A stretch of 64,000 nt of DNA, taken from the NCBI RefSeq assembly GCF_963576615.1, contig NC_088714.1:5642001-5706000 (forward strand). The letters run 5' to 3'. The notes beneath the pieces are model-generated. The model was not told the DNA's origin, made no database searches, and saw nothing but the letters and a program-made list of their open reading frames with translations. Both the position numbers and the translations under genes were made by a program. Source of the stretch: Watersipora subatra. Its lineage: Eukaryota; Bryozoa; Gymnolaemata; Cheilostomatida; Watersiporidae. Below are positions 29,601-44,600 of this stretch, in pieces (positions within the stretch are counted from its first letter, which is position 1; every line of letters starts with the position of its first letter).

Positions 29601-32600
29601 AGTTCAGCGTCTGTTGGCAGTCCTTACGAAACTGTTTGGTGAAAACAGCATAAAGGAAGGGGTTGGCGCAAGCGTTGAATGGATAGAAGATAACCAGGAT
29701 GACCTTCGCCATCAATAGCTTCTCTTCTGACACCCAGAGAGAGCTGTGTTGATTCACCCCACCTGAAGTGTAAAAACAAGTTGATGTTACCAGCTGCAGT
29801 GCACAATACAAGCAATACTGTACCTTGTTCTTGAAAGTCTGCTGTGGCCTAGTGGTCTAGAGCGTGTGACCTACAAACAACAGGATTGGGGTTCAACTCC
29901 CATAAAAGGCTGCTGATGGAGACAGGATTGCATCCAACCTAAAATTGCTTTCTGCAACTGGTCATGTCTCCAATTGTTGAGGTTCCCTTATCACTGTACT
30001 AAGACGTGTCTAGATCATAGAGCCATTGTTTGTGTAATAATGCTCTTAACAACTACTCACAGCCTCTGCTGGTGGTAAACTCCTCAAGCAGTGGAATTGC
30101 TTGAGGAATTGTTCCCACAGTATTGTTCTAACACTATTGCGTATTCTGTCTAAGAAAGGAGCTGAGCAGGAGAATAAAGATGTAAAATAGAGTAGCTAAG
30201 AAGGCAGCTATACAAAGTAGACAACTTAGGGGCATAAGAGATGTGCCAGCATTGAAGGCACATCTCTCTTTTGGCGAAGTTACTAAAGTTGGAGTGACGG
30301 TAGCAGAAATTCGTGGGATCAGGCCTTGTGGATAGAAGTTTTTTAAAACCTGCAAATTGAAAAACTGTGTGTGAAAATGGATTTTTCAAATAATCAAAGC
30401 AAAAATTTTATAACAACAGGCTACATTTTAAACAAAGTCAATGCAAACGCTTCCCAACTTACGAACGAGTTACATTCCAAACGATCGTTCGCAAGTTGCT
30501 TCAGTGCTATATTTTGTCTCATGACCAAACACGAGCGAAGCAATTGTTTGGGAGCTTTATGATAAATGCATATGTGCACACAACTCACAAAAATTATTCA
30601 TCAACGGCTGTCGCAAACCCTTGTACCGAAATCTCATCAACAAATTTAACCTTTTTTCAATGGAGTCATTTATGTATAATAACGATACAAAACACATATA
30701 AACCTATTTAAATATGTTACCAGGTCTTTGAAACTTGCAGACAATATCCTAAAACTAACCCATCTGATCGGATTATACATAAATAGACAGATTAATTTAG
30801 CCTAAAATCGTCATTAAAACTTTGACAAGCCTTTTTTAATCAGAATTAAGACCGGCCAATGAAACGCCGATAAGGCCGTGCGAAAGAGAGTAGAACTATT
30901 AAGTCGCGTGCATTTTATGAGAAAAACGTGCACACTTCACCAGTCTGTAGCATTGTCCAATTGCCGAAGGTTTCTGTAACTGACGTAGAAGTACTGAAAA
31001 GTAATCGTTTCTTTTTTGCCGATTTCAAAATAACTGACATTTTGGACACTTATAATGATTACTTTGGTATTCCAACTGATGTCCAAAGCAGTGAAAGTGA
31101 AGGGAATGGCGATGATAATTTTTTAACAATTTTTATAAGATTATTACAATATTTAATTGTAAGAAAAATTATTCGATTTTATAAGAGTTAATTATAAGAA
31201 TAATCATTCGAATTTACAAAATCGAAGTATATAATGACCGATGTTGGGCAATATGTTACTGTTATTATTTTTTCTAAATAATTTTGTTAAATAGATTTTC
31301 TAAAAATCTAGATAAATATCACAACTTCTTGATAATGGTTGCTATGACCAATGATATACAGCCCCTCAGCCTGTGTATATTACACAGCAGCTTGCCATTT
31401 TACTTCTAATATTGCATTTCTCTTATTGCAGGGGAAAGATATAAACATATAATCTTTTCCTTTCATTATTGCTGTACATAATAAAACCCAGTATATTACA
31501 GCTACCATTGCAGTTATCCTATTGCACTGCAGTGCCATTTGACTGCTAATATTGCATTTCTCAACCATCAGTATCCTTTCTTTTTCAAATAATACTTTGG
31601 TCGTGGGCTGTACGACAGGGGAATTTCTAGTATTATAATTTATGTTTAAGGCCTATGTAAGTATATTGAAGGTTTATATAAGTATGTTTAAGGCTTGTAT
31701 AAGTAACCTGTATTGGTTTGTACTGAAAAAACATTTAGTAAAATGGAGAGAATACGTACAGTACTGTACTACGTATTTTATATCACGAGAAGGTCTTCGT
31801 CGTCGCTGGAATGGGCTTCAAAAGTCACCTCCTCCGTAACTTCAATGTAGGAAGAAGATGAGGGTTGATGAGTATCTTCCTTGGAGGATTAACTAGAAAC
31901 TGGCCGAAAGAAGCGATCTAACGACGATTGCACAGTTTTCCGGTGTTTCCGGAAAACTGGTGCTTCCGAATAGTGCTTCTTTCCGCCGGTGGACATACGC
32001 GCAGACATGTTAGTATGTACCGTTGTTCGTAACTCGAATGTTCGTAAGTAGAGGAGCATCTGTACTCACTAATTTTCTAACTACAATCTTTTTCGTACAT
32101 TTCTAAATACAATCTTTGTATTCACAAAAGTTTTTGTAAATAATAATGTCTAATCTGGAGTGCAATCATAGATATGTGGTGTCAATTGCATAAAATGGTT
32201 ACGGAGTGGTAAGTTATTCACATCTATGAAAGTGGTGTGGTGTTGTATTAAATAAAAGGTATTTTTGCTTTGAGTAAAAAACCTTTTATTCTTTTCAAAC
32301 AAACAGAGTTTTCATCTTTATATAATACATATACATATATATAAAATAACATTTATATTTAGTTTTATGTATATTATATCAACATCAATTCAATTTCGTA
32401 AATTAATTACATTACACCCACCTGTATACATTTGAATATGACAAGCACTTGCCCCATGTTGTCATTCTATGCAATGCTAAGATACAGATGAATGATTACA
32501 TATGCAATCATCTGAAACCCTAAGTTGTATTCATAGTACTCTCACTACTAGTGTTGTAGATGTTGAGAGCATGAGCAGCACTCACATACCTGCTGACAAC

Positions 32601-35600
32601 GCAGAGACTATAGCTACTGATATTGTAGCTCATGAGAGCATGAGCAGCACTCACATACCTGCTGACAACGCAGAGACTATAGCTACAGGCCCCCAGCAGA
32701 GAAAGTCAGTCATGACAAGAAGAGCCATCCTTCTCGCCAGGTAAGTGTCACTAGCCATAGAGGCGTTAGACCCTCTCACTTGTACAAAAATACTGAGATA
32801 GCAGAAGAGAACGAGACAAAAGGCTCCCAAGTTTAGCACCAGAAGAGTCCATATGTACACTAAAACAAATTTATTTAGAAAATAAAACTACATCTCGCAA
32901 TAATTGTGACGTTTCTAAGATAAAACAACTTCACGTTTGTAATGCCAAAGCTGATCATGCAGACCTAACTGCGAATGAGAATCTGCAAATGCTTGGAGGT
33001 TTGTCTAATCTAGTTTACTGAAGTACAGCCATACCTCGACCTACTTTCACTACATACCTCGACCTACTTTCACTACATACCTCGACCTACTTTCACTACA
33101 TAAACTTTCTGATGTGAAACTTGAGCAAATATTTGTTTTGACTTACCAGAGAATTTTCAACATGCAACTTTTAAAACTGAAAACTTTAAAAAAGCTCTTA
33201 AAAAAAGTGAAAATAAAATATAAAATTAATAAAAAATATGTAAATTAGATGAATTTTAACAATGTCTTATGTGAGTTAGGGAAAGTTCCAGCAAGTATTT
33301 ATATCACTCACTCCACCACTGAACTTACCTGTTTCTGTGTCTCTAAGATGGAGTGAGAATGAAATAATGTTTTACTGATTATTATTTCAATTAGGTTAAT
33401 ATTTACAACTCTAGGCTTTTACATTAGGTTTGTATAAAGTTTTAATAGAGCTGGTGTGTTATAAACCCTTGAAACATAATATCATTGTTTGTAGGCTCTG
33501 CAAGAATGCAGGTTATTCTTAGAAGAATCCTTGCATCAACATATGACAACTTTGACACGTTCACTTTGTACTTATCAAAAATCCTTTGTTTGGATCGTAA
33601 ATAAAGGACTCAAACGTAAAGACTATGATTAGCTGACATGTCAACCGATTTAAAGAAACATGCAGGTATGTTTTTATTTGGTCTATATTAATTGTTGATT
33701 TGTTCAAAACATTGACTATTGACAAAAAGAGCCACGCAAGCAATTAATCAGCTGAGTAAGTTGTAAAAAGTTACTTTAAGCTGATTTGATAACACTGATT
33801 ACGACTAATTGTACGCAAAAAGTTAAAGATCCACTATGGGGTCAAACTGTAAATGCTTTACACGCAATTTTACTACAATCTGTGTACTTCTGCAACTATT
33901 GGAATCAAAAAGATCTTGCATGACAATCAATGAAACAAACAGATCTGAGAGATTTTAGGAGACTAGGCAGAATCTTGGAGTAAAATCTAATGGGTGAGAA
34001 TCATGGTCACAGTACAGGTTGGCAGATATACATGTAAAATTCATACAGTAGTACTGAATGACGAATACTGTGTCATACAACTACATGTATCAATGAGAGA
34101 AATGAGAGAAATGATGTATTGGTTTGGCAAGTACAGGGACTTGAAGCTTAGGAAAATGAGCATTGGTTACGCATATGTAACTGTATACAATATTATAGTT
34201 GTGCATATGAAACTCTATACAATATGCATAAAAAGTTTTACATGTGGAACTGTATGCAATATGTATAGGAAGTTATACAGGTGGAACTGTACCCAATACA
34301 TATAGTTACGCAGACGGCACTGTATACAATATGTACAGGAAGTTATATATCTGAGCTGTCTGTACTTATTTATTGAGATTCAGCCACTAACCCTTATCTC
34401 CAGTGTCTTCGTACTTGAAAGGCAAGCAGATGCTCGTCTCCTGATACCCGCTAAATCCAACCAATGGCAGTACAGCGACTCCAGCAGAAAATATCCAACC
34501 GACCAACATGATGATGATAGCTTGTTTCATTTGCATGCGTTTCGTTAGATGAATAGCATGGCTGATGGCATACCTACATGTAGGTAGGAATACAAGCTAC
34601 ACTTACACCTACATGTAGGTAGGAATACAAGCTACACTTACATACATGGGATAATTTACTCTTTGCTATAATATGAGCCATGGCCTTCTGCCTTCAAGAT
34701 TGCACCACACAGGAATTGAACCTGCATATTCAGATTTGAAGCCAGGAGCTTTACCATCTGCCTCACACAGCCACCTTACCCACTTCAGAATACATGTGCA
34801 CACATTTATTACGCATGAGAATCTTTCACAGCGCATGATACTGCCGGCGTACTAGTTTTGGATATTACAACTTCGTAGAAACATTCCCGGAGAAGAAAAG
34901 ATTAATGGATGAAAGACTTTAAAGCAAAGAGAAATAAAGACCTATGATGGGAACTCGATGTGTCTTACTAATCACAGTAGCTAGTTCCCATATCAATACT
35001 CAACTAGCTAGCAATGTCATTGATTCCCATAGTTTAAATGTTTGTGTTTTGTGAGCTTGCATAAGCTAGACTTATATATACATAAACCACCTCTATTTCC
35101 TTCCTTTCAAGTCTTCCCATACCTTAAGAAGCTTTTTGAATGAAAGCGGATGAGACCGAATAATATTAATAAAAGATATGTTTGGCTTATCAATAATACG
35201 TTGTCGGAAATTATCAGAATTATAAAAAATAAGAGGAAATAGATGAGAGCAGATTATAAACAATGAAATAGAACATACATAAAACAGACATTCAAACTAT
35301 GGGAACAGTGGCAAGATCCAAATGAGTATAAGATGTAAATTAGGACAAAAACTAGATTAGAGGACGATCTAAAGACTCCCTCAAGTCAATAATTAAAAGG
35401 GGTGTGAAATGATTGCTTTAATCAGCGCAGTAATGAACTACAAGAAAATGAACTCTTATGTGCAATTCTTCATGATACTATAACTAATATGATGAGGCAG
35501 CAAGTCTCTGTACTCACCATCTCTCCAATGTGATGACTGATAAAGTGTAGACGGACAACTCTGAAGAGAATATAGTTATGAAGCCAACGCCATTGCATCC

Positions 35601-38600
35601 CTCTTTCTGCCACCAGGTAGCATAATTGAAGTACTGACCAAGTGTTTTGATGTCAACGGCAGCCAGCGTAAGCAAGTAGATACCTTGCAGAGTATCTGAA
35701 AAGGCTGCAAAGAATCGATCCATTAGCAAAACATAAGTGCTGTGCCCATAGGTATATATATCTATGGCTGTGCCACTCTCGTGCTTAACACGGTGACATT
35801 AGCGCCTGGCCACCCTGACACTTGTCAGACTGAGACGAGCACTTCGCATCTCTGACACTTGTCACGTTGACATGACCTTGATACGAGCACATATTCACTC
35901 TGGCGTGTCTCATAGTGACATGCTCGCCTTGCCAATTTGGTGTCTGTTTCACTGCTCAGGCATACTCTCTTTGTGAAACCAGGGCAATATGATAAAATGG
36001 TATTAGATGTTCAACTGGTGAATTGATTGAATCTGTGTTGTCTTGTAAAACGTAAAAAACTTTGAAACAGTTGTAAGAATTATGTAAAAGTTGTGAAATT
36101 ATGTAAGCAGTTCAAGCACACTTGAGCATTGAGAGCGGTGGTTCTTAACCTTTTTGGATGTACTGAACCCACCAGTTTCATATACGCTCTGACCGAACCT
36201 TATTGAAAAATAAAATACATGTATGATTTTTTCCATACTCAAGATATACAGGTAGGTGTGACTTTTACTGATGCACATAATGAACTGTGCATTGACATCA
36301 TTGTCTTCAACGAACAAAACCAATACAATGCATGAACTCACAACAAATATATTTTTATAAAAACTGTGCAAATCAGAGTGACTTCTGCTGCTGACTTTGA
36401 GAAACCTTCACTGAACCCCGGAGACTTACTCGGTGAACTTCGAGGATTCAATCAAACTTAGACTAAGAATCATTAATTTAGAGTCAAGTATTACAGAGAG
36501 ATAAACAAAGCGATCAAAATAAAATATTAAATAAAATAGATACGTAAATTTACATATCAAAACATTCATTTTGTTATCCACTGACTACTGTACTCCTTAA
36601 ATGTGGTCTACTAGCTGACCTGTTTACTACTAGCTGACCTGTTTACTACTAGCTGACCTGTTTACTACTAGCTGACCTATTTACTACTAGCTGACCTGTT
36701 TACTACTAGCTGACCTGTTTACTACTAGCTGACCTGTTTACTACTAGCTGACCTATTTACTACTAGCTGACCTGTTTACTACTAGCTGACCTGTTTACTA
36801 CTAGCTGACCTATTTACTACTAGCTGACCTGTTTACTACTAGCTGCCTTGTTCACTACTAGCTGACCTGCTTACTACTAGCTGACCTGTTAACTGCTAGC
36901 TGCCCTGTTTACTACTAGCTGACCTGTTTACTACTAGCTGACCTGTTTACTACTAGCTGACCTGTTTACTACTAGCTGACCTGTTCATTACCAGCTGCCC
37001 TGTTCACTACTAGCTGACCTGCTTACTACTAGCTGCCCTGTTTACTACTAGCTACCCTGTTTACTACTAGCTACCCTGTTTACTACTCACCTAAGTTGCA
37101 GATCAGAAACTTTGTTACAGTCATTGGCGATTTGGAACGAGAAGATATAGTAAATGTGAGAACAGCAAGATTTCCAATTATTGCAAGAAGAGCGACCATC
37201 CAGAGGGCAGCTCTCAGCCAGTTTGCCTTCTCTAGAATATTTGAGCAAGGAATAAAGGAGTTCTCAACAGGTGTGCACGTCAAGTTGCTCCTACAAAATA
37301 AATGCTCATATTACAAAGAATCGTTTAGAGGATTACCATGAAAAAATAAAGTTTCATAAAAAAATGAGAACTTATTTTGATGATACATAATAGTAGTTGT
37401 TTATAGGCTTTTTGCGCACAACAGCTGCCGTTTAGCAGCGCTGCTAATCATATTATTTTCCCATTTAGAATCGGTATTAGTTTGTGCAAATATACCAAAA
37501 AGATTTCACAAAAAGGAGGTGAATGACTACTTACGTATGTGTAACTGTTTGTATGAAGAGTGTGAAGGAGGGACACCTGCTTTTGGGATTAGAAGGTAAC
37601 AAGTGTAATTCTCATGACACCAAAAGTTTTTCTGTTAGTAGTGACAAACGTTAAGAGTAACGTTTGATATTATGTGGAAGCAGTATTGCAGAGGCAAGAA
37701 TAGAATTGAAGCGTTACATCCTATACCATATTTTAGATATTCACTTTCGACCTTTCTTCACAAAACTTATATTATGTTTTGATTAGAAATGTTGTGGAAA
37801 GAAAATATTACACAAGAAATGAAACCTTGCTACAATTTGGTTGAAAACAAAACCTCCAACATTTTTTTCCCGAACACTATCCAAGTATGAACCAATTAGA
37901 AAAAGCACAATGGAAACAGGAAATTAATTAGATGGTGAACATAGCTGATCATGAAAATATGTTGCAGGAACAAAAAAATCCAGATTGCAGCAAACATGAA
38001 AAGCATTTTAAAATTTAGTTGGAACTGGTAGAAAGCTAAAAATAATTGTTTTTGTTTGCAAGGAGTATAACGCTTCAATACTTGAAGAGGGAGTTGAGGA
38101 TAGACCGCTCAAACCAAGGTCGTGTGTAGCGGCTACCGGAGGCCCTGAGGTGCTCTTCTCATACTTTAGAGCTAGGCGCTATGCGTGCCTTGCGTGCCAT
38201 CATTTCAAGGACTAGTAACTGACAAAGTTTGCAACTGTCTTCCATCACAAAGGCAAAACTCAATAGTTGATAATTAACTTAATAATTTAAATAATAAACT
38301 CTAGCCAACTCGTCTTCAAAGTGAAACGCCAGTGTTTACAAGTGCTAGTAAGCCTGAACTCAAATCCTAACTGCAGTACTTTTGCATAAGCAGAACTAGC
38401 CCGAGTGTTAGTTGGGTTGCTACCTATAAGATGGATGAGTTAGTGCAGATCCGGTGTGCCGTTGTAGCAGCGTGGCAGCGTGGTGAGTGAAGAGATGAGG
38501 GGAATCTATACCTGAGAATGTCGAAATCAGCTCTAAACATCAAATATTTCAAATTCACAATTATTAATCAGCTCATATTCGAATGTCTTCTCAAGATGTC

Positions 38601-41600
38601 TGCTTGTACAGACTTGTACCAGACTCTAGAACTCAGTTAGCTACTTAACACAGTATATGCGAGAGCTCGAGGTTCAACAATTTGAAGTATTATCTTGTAT
38701 ATACAAACAGGTCTCTTGATCCTAGACTGTGCTAACAACTTTCCATTGACTGTGAAAGTAGTAAGAATAGCACAACTCCTGTAGAACTGAATATTATATT
38801 GAAGTTCTAAGCTTGTAGAACTCGATAAATATAAACAGAAATATTTAGTCAATGGTTTTTTCCACTTTTTCAAAGAAGTGATACTTTAGAGGTACATGAA
38901 GAAACATAATGATTGCAGTACACTGAGTCTGATAGAGTCTGTATATTTGTTATTAATAGAAAAACAAAACCTTTTAGCGTAAAGCTCTCATTGCTGAAGC
39001 GTAGAAGCTTTCCAGCTTTTTCTACTTTTTATCCTTCACTACCAAAAACAATCAGTGTGTCATTAAAAACTATTGTTTTGTCGGCAGCCATCTTTCATTT
39101 CTCAGTCAATCGGAAGTGCCCTCAGTATGTTAGCGATATCTCAAGAACTCATCAGTCAATCAACTTGACACTTTTGAATTATACTGAAAGTGTATTACAA
39201 AAAAGGCAATCCAAATTTCATAATCCTATACAAAATGAATGTGCAAAAAGAATAAAGTGAAACTGTGTGCCAAATTTACTGGGTGTAGGATTTAGTAGGA
39301 AGACAACTCCCAGAATTACCTTCAGCTCAGGCTTCATAGTATTAAATAGATTTTATGATTCTTGCCAGAAAATCTCGTCTGATCTTACATACGCTGCTTT
39401 TTACTAATTTAGTGCAAAATATACAATAACAAACTGAGAACAAAACAGAAAGCACAATTATAGATTACTCATACATGTAAATTTGTCAGAGTTAGCGAAA
39501 CAAGCGACAAAACAAGACTAATCAGATAATTCTGCAGCAGGAGTTCTGAATAACATTTGGTACGCTTATGGATCTTACCTTAGTTCCTCAAAGTCTATGG
39601 TACTACAGTTACGCTCATATAGAATAAGATGGTTAATCTGTGAATCGATTGTAGGTTTGGTGTTGTCAAATAATGGGTTGCTTGTAGTTGTCCTCTCTTC
39701 AAATTGAGTTGGAATGACTGTAATAGAGCGGAATATTAACATGAATATAGCAATTAATGAATTATTGTAATTGCATTATTGTATTAATTAATATAATAAT
39801 TAATTATAGGACTCAAAGAGCAGGATGAATTACAGAGACATACAGATAGTCACTGTGTTTAAAGTACTTTTAAAACCCGCCATTGTCTTGCATGCCTCAC
39901 GCTATTATTATAATAGCATGAGGCATGCAAGACATAATAGTCATGCACAACAACAAAGATATGCAGCCCCTGATATATACACCAATGATATACAGGCTGT
40001 ATACCATTGATAACACCGAAATAACTAAAACTGGTAAAAATGGAAAGGGATTTGTTTTAACACAATATTTACTCGTACACCTATTTGCGCGGCTGCATTA
40101 TAGCACTCGAATACTATAGTAGTGAATTCCCTTTAAGACCCCATGTGTCATAAATGGAATCATCTCTTGCTAATAGTGATTTAATATTTTTATTGAGTCG
40201 AAAGTGTACTTAACAGTTTTTAGATAGATATCACACTCTACCCTTAACCATCATTCATTGTTAGCAGTCGGTTAATATTATTTATTTGTGTTCTGTAACT
40301 GCTTAGTAAAGACTGCTTGATGTGGAATACGTGTGCTGTTATCAATGGAGATTGAGATCTGTCTGTTATGGCCTAATCCTACTAGATGGAAAGTATGTAG
40401 GTCTCAGTTAAACCTGTTTTTAAATAAAAGTTAGCCATGGTATAAGAGCAATAAATAAATAGGAGAGAAGAGGATTCCCTGACAACACATACAGTCTTGA
40501 AATTGGAGAAGCTTGCGGCCCCAGCCGTAGGTAATGAACTGGTAGTCTGGAGAAGATGTCGATGCTGTCGATGATGTCGGAAATAATGCTATGTTAATCG
40601 ATGCCGAAGTGAGTGCTACAGCCGGCTCCTGATTCTGACATTTCCACTCCTCTTTCTCCAGTTCCTAATAGCCAAAAACGAAACGCTTATATTAGTACAT
40701 CAGTGCGCTGAGCTGTTTAGGCAAAAAATACAATTTTTCGAAGAAGTTTCAATTTTGGCTGGACATTAGAGCAAATGCGACAACTAGCAGTGTTTACCAA
40801 ATATCCTCCAACTTTAAAAAGCCCAAATAAAGCTATTCAAAATTGTGATTTGCGAGTATTTACACGAGAATTATCTGCCCAACGTTGATTAAGGAAGTTT
40901 TCTATTCTCTTTTTAGATACGCGTGTGTTACAGACTTATGTGGACTGTTCTTAAAATCAAGACGAGTGGCACAACAACTTAGCAAGGCGACAACTCGGCC
41001 TGTGCTTCATAAATAAATAACCTGCCTTCTTTCAATCATAAATTTAAGTTAGCCAAGTAGTAGTAAACAAGCTAAGGGGGGGGGGTTGTAACATCATATT
41101 ATTGGTATTTGAGTGAGATTATATAGGTCAATCGCTACATTTGAAAATGCACTATCCAGATCAGAACCAGTATTTTTATGACTGTTATAGGTTTCAGAAA
41201 TATCAACAGGTCTATTATCTGGCTATCTTTACTACTGGTCTATTATCTGGCTATCATTACTACTGGTCTATTATCTGGATATCAGTACTACTGGTCTATT
41301 ATCTGGATATCATTACTACTGGTCTATTATCTGGCTATTATTACTACTGGTCTATTATTTGGATATTATTACTACTGGTCTATTATCTGGATATCATTAC
41401 TACTGGTATATTATCTGGATATCATGAGTAGGCTAATGGTCTATTATTTAGATATCATTAATACATGAAAATGGTATGATGCAGCAGTCTCCAGATGCTA
41501 GTTTTTGTCAAATAGTATTGATAGCAAATAATACTTTTACTAAAAACTAGTCTCACCGTGCATAGAGGGAAAACAAAAAAAAATCACCAGTATCCATTGA

Positions 41601-44600
41601 ATATTATTGACAGATCAACCGGTTAAAATGGCCTAATATAATAATTTTAGTCATATGTTAACTGTATGTTAGGTCTGCACTGTTTTAATTCTGATAGAGT
41701 TCCTGATAGAGGATGGTTGTTTTTCAGTCATAATAAGAGTAACCCCACTCTACTAGACTGTGGTTCTAGGGTGGTTATAGTCCCATAGACACCATTAACT
41801 TCTCTATTTTGCAAACCCTAGTGTGAAGAGCAACCATCTCAGTATAATTAAGCTTTGAAGTTGGCCGCATTGTCATGTTATTAACAGTGTCATCATTTAG
41901 TCCTAACTTGATGTGCAGAAGGAACATCCTGCCACAATAAATGCTAAATCAGTATTCTCTACATAGTAGTAATTTGGTTAGATAGCCACAATATATATAT
42001 TTGAAGTAAAACTTATTAGCAAATTAGGCTACACATTAATATAAATAATGAAAAAGAAAGAATTGAAATATGTGTTTGTGTTTCGCAACTACTTGATGGT
42101 TCCATGAATTCGCATATTTGATAAGTCATACAGCACCATAAACATTGCAACACCAAAAATGTCTCATCTGACTGATTCTGAAATACAAAAATGCTTACAT
42201 TTAATATAATATGACGTGAGCTTTTCAAAACATTTTCAAGTCAACTTTTTGATCTCGTCGTAGGAATGCCAGAATATAGAATATTTGGCTAATTTTGCCA
42301 AAGAATATAAGGATTTTGCCCAGCAGCTGGCGATAAGAGCTAAATTTGTTAACCCTTAAAGGAAAAGGGTCATGCTTTAGGCAAATTGTGAAAAGCTTAT
42401 AAGCTAATCAATACTTACATGCAACCGCAACAATAATCTGTTCATCGAGTAACTTTATTGCTAAAATACTATAAAATAATAACATCTTTACCTTATCATA
42501 CGCTTGTCTGTCCTGAATGGCTGGCTGTCTAAACGCGCAACAGTGCTGGGAGTATGTCAAGTGAACCTACAAATAAAATAACTTTTAGGGGTCGGGTTAA
42601 CACCTTCCCTAACCTGATATGATAGGTATCTTAGGAAGTAATTTAAAAATGAGCTGATGGTACAGTTTTGAGTTCCTGCGGCAGTTCAAGAATGAATAAG
42701 TGAAGCCCAGGGAACCATTACAAAGATCAAACCTTCTACCTTAGAATAAACATCTAGTCTGCAGATGGTTTGTTATTCATTATTAACTGAAAACACAAAA
42801 AAACTATGTAGTATTTAGAGTTTTGAGGTACGCTGGTGCAGTATAGAATTCCACTGAAGCCTTTTCTGATGCCACAAAGAGCATGTGGCTATAAATAGAC
42901 ACATGGTAGATTGTTCCCGGAGTAATTTTATTGTGAGCACACACGCATCAAAACTGGTGAGACAACTTAATACTTTGTACATGTATAGAAAAATTTAAAC
43001 CAATTTTTGTTTGCTGTAAATAATTATTTTGACTCCAAGATAATTACGTTCAGAGGAATGTAATATATGCGCGTTGTTTGTCAAAATACTTATTTTGAAT
43101 AATTTGGAGGTAATTAATAAAAACCATGTTTATGAGTAGTCTGTACATGTACCAACGTAATATTTGGAACTTCTAACCACGAAATCAAAGCCTATTGAGC
43201 AACAATTAGTAACAACATCAAGAAATGAAGTCGCTACAAAAACAGCCAGAACTACAGAACAGCCAACTATACAAGGCAGGCAACTATACATTATACTGAA
43301 GTTTTTTGTGATAAACTTCTACTTTGATAAAAATATCCCTACAACAACACAACACTATATCATGACAATAATACATCACCACAGCTATAAAATATTGCGA
43401 TACTACGCCAAAACAGCAGCTCAACACTGCAGTCCTACAGTAGTATAACACTGCAGTCTTAAAGTAGTATAACACTACAGTCCTACAGTAGTATAACACT
43501 ACAGTCCTACAGTAGTGTAACACTGCAGTCTTACAGTAGTGTAACACTGCAGTCCTACAGTAGTATTACACTACAGTCCTACAGTAGTATAACACTGCAG
43601 TCCTACAGTAGTGTAACTCTACAGTCCTACAGTAGTATTACACTGCAGTCTTACAGTAGTATAACACTACAGTCCTACAGTAGTATAACACTAACAGTCC
43701 TACAGTAGTATAACACTGCAGTCTTACAGTAGTATAACACTACAGTCCTACGGTAGTATAACACTACAGTCCTACAGTAGTGTTACACTACAGTCCTACA
43801 GTAGTGTAACTTTACAGTCCTACCGTAGTATTACACTGCAGTACATCAGATAGAGCAAACAGCTCTAAATGCGTCTGCTTTGAACAGCGAACCATACCTC
43901 CATTACCATGAGCGCACCCTTGTCAACCCGTCATGAGATTAGTAGCAGAAGTTTAAACAAACCTTTCTAGTCTATGTAACAGTATCTCGTAGGTTAAAAT
44001 AATATGTGAAATGGATGCAAAAGAAGTGAGCTGAAAAACTAGATTGAGCAACTTAGGCTGGGTAACCTTGAATATTTATCAAAAATATTTATGCTTTCAC
44101 CATCCCTTTGAACGCATACCATTCAAACCCACAATTATGCAAAGAATGCTCAATTATAGCTAATCTTATCGCACTTTTTAACATCCTGAAGTTTTTAAAA
44201 AACTCTCCGCAACCGAATTACTTCACCAAAATTCAAACATCCTTTTCTTGGGCTTTTAGCCTTAGGTTAACCAATCGCTACAAAGTTACATGATGGTACA
44301 TGTCTAGTGAGCCATCTCCTGCTCATGTACCTTAGTCTAGTGAGCCATCTCCTGCTCATGTACCTTAGTCTAGTGAGCCATCTCCTGCTCATGTACCCTA
44401 GTCTAGTGAGCCATCTCCTGCTCATGTACCCTAGTCTAGTGAGCCATCTCCTGCTCATGTACCTTAGTCTAGTGAGCCATCTCCTGCTCATGTACCTTAG
44501 TCTAGTGAGCCATCTCCTGCTCATGTACCCTAGTCTAGTGAGCCATCTCCTGCTCATGTACCCTAGTCTAGTGAACCATCTCCTGCTCATGTACCCTAGT

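Noticed and set aside
29838..29930. tRNA gene candidate
   Set aside because: Has A- and B-box-like blocks but no pairing acceptor arm and a long tRNA-unrelated tail; called a SINE instead.
30134..30389. Hydrophobic minus-strand frames in receptor intron 15, considered as a missing helix
   Set aside because: All seven helices are already accounted for, and exons 15 and 16 join in phase with a continuous helix 6, loop and helix 7.
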